A DNA stretch of 64,000 nucleotides, taken from contig JAJYFL010000002.1 of NCBI GenBank assembly GCA_021790935.1, positions 62,001 to 126,000 on the forward strand, written 5' to 3'. This stretch comes from a bacterium (GTDB lineage Bacteria; Vulcanimicrobiota; Vulcanimicrobiia; Vulcanimicrobiales; Vulcanimicrobiaceae). The notes under the pieces were generated by a model. It was not told where the DNA came from and did not search any database. It worked only from the letters and a program-made list of their open reading frames with translations. Below are positions 58,644-64,000 of the stretch, piece after piece. The translations under genes and the position numbers were made by a program. Position 1 is the first letter of the stretch, and every line of letters begins with the position of its first letter.

Positions 58644-60296
58644 ATGAAGCAATTCTTTCGACCCGTCGCGCTCGTTGCGGCGTGCGTCGCTCTCGCAGCC
58701 TGCACGCACGCGGCGGGGGGGCCGGGCGGCCCGGCTTCCGCCGGCCACCGGGTCAACTCCTGGACGGTTCCGCACGTCTTACGGTACGCGACGGGCGAGG
58801 ACGTCAACACGCTCAATCCGCTGCTCGGGCAGCAAGAGTCGCTGGGATTCATGTCCTCGCTCACGATGGCTTGGCTCATCAAGTGGGACCGGCATAACCG
58901 CCCCTACCCCGAACTCGCGACGGAGGTGCCGAGCAAGGCCAACGGTGGCGTCAGCAAAGACGGCTTGACGATAACCTACCATCTGCGCAAGGGCGTCAAG
59001 TGGTCGGACGGCGCGCCCTTTACCGCCGACGACGTGGTGTGGACGATCCATGCGATCCTAAACCCAGCCAACGACGTCATCAGTCGCGAGGGCTGGGATC
59101 GCATCAAGAAGATCGGCGAACCGAACAAATACACCGTCGTGCTCCATTTGAGCAAGCCCTACTCGCCGTTTATCGAGACGTTCTTTTCGTCGGCCGGCGC
59201 GAACCCGTGCATCCTGCCCAAACACCTCCTGGCAAAGTACCCGAACATCAACCACGTCGCGTACAACTCGCTGCCCGTCGGCATCGGCCCCTTCAAGTAC
59301 GAAGCGTGGGATCGCGGCCAGAAGGTCGTGATGGTGCGCAATCCGTACTATTGGCGCGGCGAGCCGAAACTCAAAGAGATCGACTTTGAGATCGTCCCCG
59401 ATCGCACCACCGTGCTCACCGAGCTCGAAGCCAAAGAGTTGGATATGTGGGCCCTCGTGTCGGGCAACTACTTCCAGCGCGCGAAGGCGCTGGCACCATT
59501 CACCTACGTGCGGCAGCCGGGCTACAGTTTCGATCACCTCGACTTCAATTTGACCCGCCCGCGCGTCAAAGATCTCGCCGTGCGCGAGGCCTTGCAATAT
59601 GCCACCAACCGCGCGGAGCTCATCAAGAAGGTCGGTCACGGCGTCGGCATCCTTCGGGAAGAGCCCGCCCCAAGCATCGCGCCCTATTACGACCCGGCGA
59701 TCAAGATGGTCCCCTACGACATCGCCAAGGCGAACCGGATCCTGGACGCGGCGGGCTGGAAGCGCGGGCGCGACGGCATCCGTGCCAAGAACGGCGTTCG
59801 CTTGGTGCTGGATTTCGCCACGAGTTCCGGCACGCCCGACGTTGACGAAGAGATCGAGCTGATTCGGCAGTCCTGGAAGAAGATCGGCGTCGGCATAAAC
59901 GTGCGCCATTACCCGGCGAGCCTGCTCTTCGCGCCGTATGCGGAGGGCGGAATCGTCTACAAAGGTAACTGGGACGTCGTCGGTTTCCAGTGGTTCATCG
60001 ATCCGATCGGTGATTTCTCGTCCGAATACGCCTGCAATCAGATCCCACCCAACGGCCAGAACGACCTGCACTGGTGCAACGCCAAGGCCGACGCGGCGAT
60101 GCGCGCCCTCTACACCCACTACGACCAGGCCAAACGCAATAAGGACGATGCGATCGTGATGGAGCAGCTCGACCACGACGTGCCGACGATCGTCACGTCG
60201 GGCACCGAAAACATCTACGTCTTCAACCGCGATCTGCGAAACTTCCACCCGAACCAAGTCACCCCGTTCGACAACATGATGGACGTGGATATCTGA
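58644..60296 (+). CDS. Peptide/nickel-type solute-binding lipoprotein B
   Basis: A 550-aa tandem paralogue of the preceding gene (lipobox ALAA-C20; DNA identity high across WTVPHVLRYATGED and YHLRKGVKWSDGAPFTADDV). It diverges most in the ligand-facing middle (ALVSGNYFQRAKAL here; FYNAPPAQIGQL in copy A), as expected if the two bind different ligands. AGGAGG precedes the ATG. Its 3' end overlaps the convergent glycosyltransferase gene by 82 bp. Confidence 0.88.
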   Translation: MKQFFRPVALVAACVALAACTHAAGGPGGPASAGHRVNSWTVPHVLRYATGEDVNTLNPLLGQQESLGFMSSLTMAWLIKWDRHNRPYPELATEVPSKANGGVSKDGLTITYHLRKGVKWSDGAPFTADDVVWTIHAILNPANDVISREGWDRIKKIGEPNKYTVVLHLSKPYSPFIETFFSSAGANPCILPKHLLAKYPNINHVAYNSLPVGIGPFKYEAWDRGQKVVMVRNPYYWRGEPKLKEIDFEIVPDRTTVLTELEAKELDMWALVSGNYFQRAKALAPFTYVRQPGYSFDHLDFNLTRPRVKDLAVREALQYATNRAELIKKVGHGVGILREEPAPSIAPYYDPAIKMVPYDIAKANRILDAAGWKRGRDGIRAKNGVRLVLDFATSSGTPDVDEEIELIRQSWKKIGVGINVRHYPASLLFAPYAEGGIVYKGNWDVVGFQWFIDPIGDFSSEYACNQIPPNGQNDLHWCNAKADAAMRALYTHYDQAKRNKDDAIVMEQLDHDVPTIVTSGTENIYVFNRDLRNFHPNQVTPFDNMMDVDI

Positions 60297-61681
60297 GGCT
60301 GCGATGAAGCGGTGGAGCAGCAGTAGGCGAGCAGCCCGCACCCGAGGAGCGGGCCGCAGCGGAGCAGCGCCCAAAACGCGTTAGGCGCGAACAGGCCGGT
60401 GGCGCGCTGCTCCGCGTGCCAGATCGAAGCGAGGGGCGTGCCGGGCGCGATCGGCGGGAGCGCGCGCATCGCGTCGGGCCAGATCGGTGCCGGATGGGCT
60501 TGCGCGTAGGTGCCCGCCAGCGCCAGCAGTACCAGGACGCCGAGGGGCGCCGCCAACGCAGCGGGGCGCACTCCGCGGTGCAGCGCCGCGTAGGCGAGCA
60601 GCGCCCCTACGGCGAGCAAGAACGTCTGCAGCACGCCGTCCGGCCTCTGCGCGAGGCCGAGCCAGTCGACGGCGACCAGGAGCGCACCGGCAGCGGCGAT
60701 CGGCCAGCGGCGCGCGTCGGCGCGCGCGACTGCGAAGATCGCGGCGAAGTACGCGACGGTGAGATCTTGTTCGTGAAAGAACGGTACGACGAACGGCAGC
60801 AGCGCGCAGGTGATCGCGATCGCACCGGCGCCGCGCTCCTTGCGCACGACGAGCGCCGCCCACGCGAAGACGGCCGCCACGCCGGCCGCCAACGCGACGA
60901 ACGTTGCAACTTCGTGGCTGGCGCCGAAGCCCGACGCGATAGCGTACGGCGTCGTTTGGATGGTCGATCCGGCCTCCGCCGCGCCCTGTGCTGCGAGGAG
61001 CCGCTGGTATGCCCACAGCGACCGAAAGCCGCCGCCGGCTGCGGCCGCGAGCAGTTCGAACGCGAGGAACGCCGCGGCGAAGACCGGCCACGACCGCAGG
61101 CGCCGCAGGCGCGCGAGCAGCACCAGCGCGACGTTCGGCTGCAGCGCGGCGAAGACGGTTGCTGCTCCGGCGGCGAGCGCGTTGCGCTCGAGCCAGGCGA
61201 GCGCGAGCAACGCGCTCGCGAACGCCGGCAGCACGACCTGCCCGAGTGCGATGCCGCTCGTGACCGGCCCGAACGCCAGTGCGGCGAGGAGCAGCGTGCC
61301 GAAAGCCAGCGGGGTCACGCGCATATCGAGCAAGCGCAGCGTGACGAGGATGACGACGGCGAGCGAGGCGCCCAGGACGGCGCCCCATACGGCGACCGCG
61401 CTTGCGAACGGCAGGCGCGCGAGCAGACCCCAAAGCGGCAGAGTCGCCGGCGGGCCGACGAACGGCAGCACTTCGTAGCGATGCGGATCGACGCCGGGGA
61501 TCCTGCGCTCGGCCTTCCAGATTGCGACGCCGTACGGGTTGCCGCCGTGCGACCAGGTCCGCCCCGCGGCGTAGTACGCTTCGAAATCCCGCATCGCCGG
61601 CCCGGGCGTGGAATGCGGGCGCGCGAAGAGCAGCGCGCACGCTACCGCGAGGGCCGCAAGCGCGAAGCGCGCGGCCCTCAT
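60215..61681 (-). CDS. GT87-like (DUF2029) integral membrane glycosyltransferase
   Basis: A 488-aa polytopic protein. After one signal-like helix comes the DFEAYYAAGRTWSHGGNPYG segment, whose DxxxYY acidic start is the catalytic loop of GT-C family 87 mannosyltransferase-like enzymes, and 8 to 10 membrane helices follow. It probably adds a sugar from a lipid-linked donor outside the membrane. ATG 61681 overlaps the M50 protease stop as ATGA. About 27 C-terminal residues are encoded antisense to the lipoprotein B gene, so the true end may be shorter in function. Confidence 0.75.
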   Translation of the reverse strand: MRAARFALAALAVACALLFARPHSTPGPAMRDFEAYYAAGRTWSHGGNPYGVAIWKAERRIPGVDPHRYEVLPFVGPPATLPLWGLLARLPFASAVAVWGAVLGASLAVVILVTLRLLDMRVTPLAFGTLLLAALAFGPVTSGIALGQVVLPAFASALLALAWLERNALAAGAATVFAALQPNVALVLLARLRRLRSWPVFAAAFLAFELLAAAAGGGFRSLWAYQRLLAAQGAAEAGSTIQTTPYAIASGFGASHEVATFVALAAGVAAVFAWAALVVRKERGAGAIAITCALLPFVVPFFHEQDLTVAYFAAIFAVARADARRWPIAAAGALLVAVDWLGLAQRPDGVLQTFLLAVGALLAYAALHRGVRPAALAAPLGVLVLLALAGTYAQAHPAPIWPDAMRALPPIAPGTPLASIWHAEQRATGLFAPNAFWALLRCGPLLGCGLLAYCCSTASSQPQISTSIMLSNGVTWFGWKFRRSRLKT

Positions 61682-62598
61682 TGCGCGATCGGGTGGCCCG
61701 CTACGGGGACGTGCGTCAGCAGCATTCCGGCGAACAGGAGCGCCGCAAGCCCGAAATAGAGCGCCGTTACGCCGATGCGCTGCCCGATCGGGATGTCGTA
61801 GTAGCGCGGATCCAGGCGGCCTTTCCACGCGGCCCAGACTTGCGGCAAGCTCAGCAGCACGAGGATCCAGATCAGCGGGTTAAAGATGCGAAAGACGAAG
61901 ATCGCGACGAGGAAGAGCGCGAGCCCCGCGATCCAGATGCGCGGCGAGATCGATCCGACCACGCGCCCGCCGTCCAGCGGCATCACCGGCGCGAGGTTGA
62001 ACAGATTCAGGAAGAAGCCCAGATACGCGGCCGCGAGCCAAAACGGTTGGCCGGTTTGGAAACCGATCCACGCGCAGACGGCGGAGGCGACGGTTCCGGT
62101 CAACGGACCTGCGAAGGCGATCAGCGATTCGTGAAACGCCGAGGCAGGCCGGCCGCGCATATTCACGAGCGCGCCCATCCCGGGGATGAAGAACGGGAGG
62201 CTGCTCGGTACGCCGTAGTAGCGCATCGCAAACCAATGGCCGAACTCGTGGACGGCGATCAAGAGCAGGAAGATCAATCCGAACGTCCAGCCGAAGAAGA
62301 GCGCGTAAAACCACAGCGATAACAAGAAGGAGCCGGCAAACCAAAAGACCTTGAGCCCGATGACGAACCATTTTAGGTTGAGCAGCAAGAACAGCAGCGC
62401 CTTGAACTTCGCAAAGAGCGCCGCCGCCGCCACCGCGATGGCGCCCAGGCCCTTTTTCTTGCTCTTGTGCTCCGGGGGTGCGACCGCCGGCTGCTGCGTC
62501 TGCGCCTCCTCCGGTGCCGGCCGTTCGGCGCTCCAGGAACTCGTGTATGGATTGGGCGGCACGCGTGCGGGCAGGATCGGGCGTTGCTGGTCGTCCAC
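61678..62598 (-). CDS. Site-2 protease-like M50 zinc metalloprotease
   Basis: A 306-aa intramembrane protease with HEFGH near residue 117 and LDGGRV near residue 208, the two zinc motifs of the M50 family. A Pro/Gln-rich cytoplasmic start of about 50 residues and six or so membrane segments surround them. It may cleave a membrane-bound substrate, such as an anti-sigma factor or signal-peptide remnant; none is adjacent. No PDZ domain is visible. Confidence 0.87.
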   Translation of the reverse strand: MDDQQRPILPARVPPNPYTSSWSAERPAPEEAQTQQPAVAPPEHKSKKKGLGAIAVAAAALFAKFKALLFLLLNLKWFVIGLKVFWFAGSFLLSLWFYALFFGWTFGLIFLLLIAVHEFGHWFAMRYYGVPSSLPFFIPGMGALVNMRGRPASAFHESLIAFAGPLTGTVASAVCAWIGFQTGQPFWLAAAYLGFFLNLFNLAPVMPLDGGRVVGSISPRIWIAGLALFLVAIFVFRIFNPLIWILVLLSLPQVWAAWKGRLDPRYYDIPIGQRIGVTALYFGLAALLFAGMLLTHVPVAGHPIAQ

Positions 62599-62703
62599 GG
62601 AGGCTTCTTACCCGCCGCTGCCGTCGGTGGCCTGCGCACAGGCCGCGCCTATCGCGGGGCGAAGTCTTGGCGGCATACCGCATTCGGGGGACGGTCGTCT
62701 ATC

Positions 62704-64000
62704 ATGGAATTCCGCGAGCCTATCGAGCGCCTGATTCGCGATCCGCGCGAGTTCACGAAAGACGTGCGTTTCCCGGAGCCTTCGCAGATACGCCTGTACG
62801 ACGAGACGCTGCGCGACGGCGAGCAGATGCCCGGCATCTGTTACACGCCCGAACAGAAGTACGAGATCGCCAAGCACCTGGCCGATATCGGCGTGCACGT
62901 CATGAGCGTCGGGTTCCCGGCCGCCTCCTCCGGCGATCGCAAGACGCTCCAACTCGTGATGCAGGGGAAGCGCCGCGGCGAACTCGGCGACGTCGAGGTC
63001 GTGGTGATGTGCCGTTGCACCCCGGCGGATATCGACATTACGGCCGATACGCTGGAGCAAGCCGGCATCTCGCCCGCGGAAGTGACGTTCTTCGTCTTCA
63101 CCAGCGGGAGCGACTTGCACCTAAAATACAAGATCGGCAAGACGCTGCTGAAGCTGGAGGGGCGCGACGAGAGCGAGTGGCTCGATCTGCCGCTGGAGTT
63201 CTACCGCAACGCCAACGTCAAGTTGCAATGCGATGCTATTCGCCACGCGAAGGCGCGCGGCGCGACGCGCGTCGAGTTCGGCGGCGAGGACGGCAGCCGG
63301 GGCGACGTCGACTACTTCATCGCGTGCTTCAAGGCCGGGCTGGAAGCCGGCGGCGACCGCCCGTCGTGGCCGGATACCGTCGGGTGCTTGACTCCCGAGG
63401 CCACGCGCTGGTACTGCTCGCGGATCGTCGGTGCGATGCCCGCGGGATTGCCGCTGGTCTGTCACTTTCACAACGATTACGGTCTCGGAACGATCAATGC
63501 GATTACGGCCGTCACCTGCGGCTTCAAGGTCGTCTCGGTGACGGCCAACGGTTACGGCGAACGGGCCGGCAACGTCAAGCTGCACGAGTTCGTGACCGCG
63601 CTCAACGTCCTCTACGGCGTCGAGATTCCCGGCTTCAAGTACCATAAGCTCCGCGAGCTGGCGCGTTTCATGGAACGGCTCAGCGGCATCCCGCTTCAGC
63701 CGCACGAACCGATCGTCGGCAGCCGGGTCTTCACCCACGAGTCCGGCATTCACACGCACGCGATGCTGATCGATCGCCGGATGTACGAAGCGGTTCCGGC
63801 TCGACTCGTCGGTGCGGAGATGTCGTGGGTCTTCGGCAAGCACTCGGGCGTCGCGCTCGTCGAGGAGACGCTCAAGCGGCACGGGGCGAGCCTCGCGCAA
63901 CGGGGCGTCGAGGTGACGGGCGAGCTCGCGCACCGCGTGACCGAAGAAGTCAAACGCCTGCGCGAGGAACGCGCCGGCGCGGGCATCAGCCGGCAGACGA
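62704..64000 (+). CDS. HMGL-family (isopropylmalate/homocitrate synthase-like) enzyme, truncated by the window
   Basis: At least 432 residues of a DRE-TIM synthase; the stop lies beyond the window. LYDETLRDGEQMPG (D33 to about G44) holds the catalytic and metal residues, HFHNDYGLGT near residue 253 the metal His pair, and ANGYGERAGN the family loop. A C-terminal part follows with GSRVFTHESGIHTHAM and FGKHSGV, as in isopropylmalate and homocitrate synthases. It condenses acetyl-CoA with a 2-oxoacid. It is divergent from the M50 gene across about 105 bp. The exact product is undecided. Confidence 0.88.
   Translation, partial: MEFREPIERLIRDPREFTKDVRFPEPSQIRLYDETLRDGEQMPGICYTPEQKYEIAKHLADIGVHVMSVGFPAASSGDRKTLQLVMQGKRRGELGDVEVVVMCRCTPADIDITADTLEQAGISPAEVTFFVFTSGSDLHLKYKIGKTLLKLEGRDESEWLDLPLEFYRNANVKLQCDAIRHAKARGATRVEFGGEDGSRGDVDYFIACFKAGLEAGGDRPSWPDTVGCLTPEATRWYCSRIVGAMPAGLPLVCHFHNDYGLGTINAITAVTCGFKVVSVTANGYGERAGNVKLHEFVTALNVLYGVEIPGFKYHKLRELARFMERLSGIPLQPHEPIVGSRVFTHESGIHTHAMLIDRRMYEAVPARLVGAEMSWVFGKHSGVALVEETLKRHGASLAQRGVEVTGELAHRVTEEVKRLREERAGAGISRQT

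Overview
The window is a GC-rich bacterial chromosome segment, almost fully coding, with frequent GTG/TTG starts and genes packed by 4-, 8- and 10-nt stop/start overlaps. The cell is a diderm: there is a TolC-type outer membrane factor and a secreted protein ending in an outer-membrane-barrel-like Phe. It makes menaquinone by the futalosine route (MqnB, MqnD), queuosine precursors (QueD, QueE) and thiazole (ThiS, ThiG), and it assembles Fe-S clusters with a SUF system. No rRNA, tRNA or CRISPR array was seen. The mix recalls little-studied phyla such as Eremiobacterota (WPS-2) or relatives, but that placement is inference from gene content only.

Layout. 0.5-8.7 kb (minus strand): one long co-directional run of two tandem E1-alpha genes, E1-beta and lipoyl E2 of a 2-oxoacid dehydrogenase, queD, queE, a 167-bp repeat, mqnB, mqnD and a NamZ-type muramidase. 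8.8-18.2 kb: an M20 amidohydrolase, a beta-CASP nuclease, a LOG-like protein, an ETF-quinone oxidoreductase, thiS-thiG-rhodanese, a methyltransferase and a K+ channel that share overlapping divergent start codons, and pyrE. 18.2-24.5 kb (minus): a peptide-binding lipoprotein, an EF-G-like GTPase, a second copy of the repeat, a PHP phosphoesterase with a histone-H1-like tail, and pyroglutamyl peptidase. 24.8-26.1 kb: an ECF sigma factor gene overlapping a gene that fuses an anti-sigma zinc domain to an O6-alkylguanine-DNA alkyltransferase. This is the most unusual system in the window. 26.3-32.7 kb: mostly unrecognised small, membrane and secreted proteins, including a barstar-like gene in a stretch of visibly lower GC.

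32.7-37.7 kb: sufC-sufD-sufS-sufU facing a SufR-like repressor and a second scaffold gene, with no sufB. 37.7-42.2 kb: an MBL hydrolase, a flavin reductase, an O-methyltransferase, a FolD lacking its usual catalytic Lys, and a TlpA-like thioredoxin with a membrane partner. 42.2-50.8 kb: TldE/TldD, a phosphodiester-glycosidase protein, a beta-propeller, the third repeat copy, a nitrilase-family protein and a Pro-rich secreted protein. 50.9-64 kb: a stalk-domain/beta-barrel protein, a hotdog thioesterase, an adaptor plus TolC pair, a two-domain AsnC-type (siroheme decarboxylase-like) protein with two tandem peptide-binding lipoproteins, a GT87-like glycosyltransferase, an M50 protease and a truncated HMGL-family synthase.

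A 167-bp repeat with long terminal inverted repeats occurs three times (3.2, 21.9 and 48.5 kb), always between co-directional genes, with end remnants at 9.95 and 52.9 kb. It looks like a non-autonomous mobile element.
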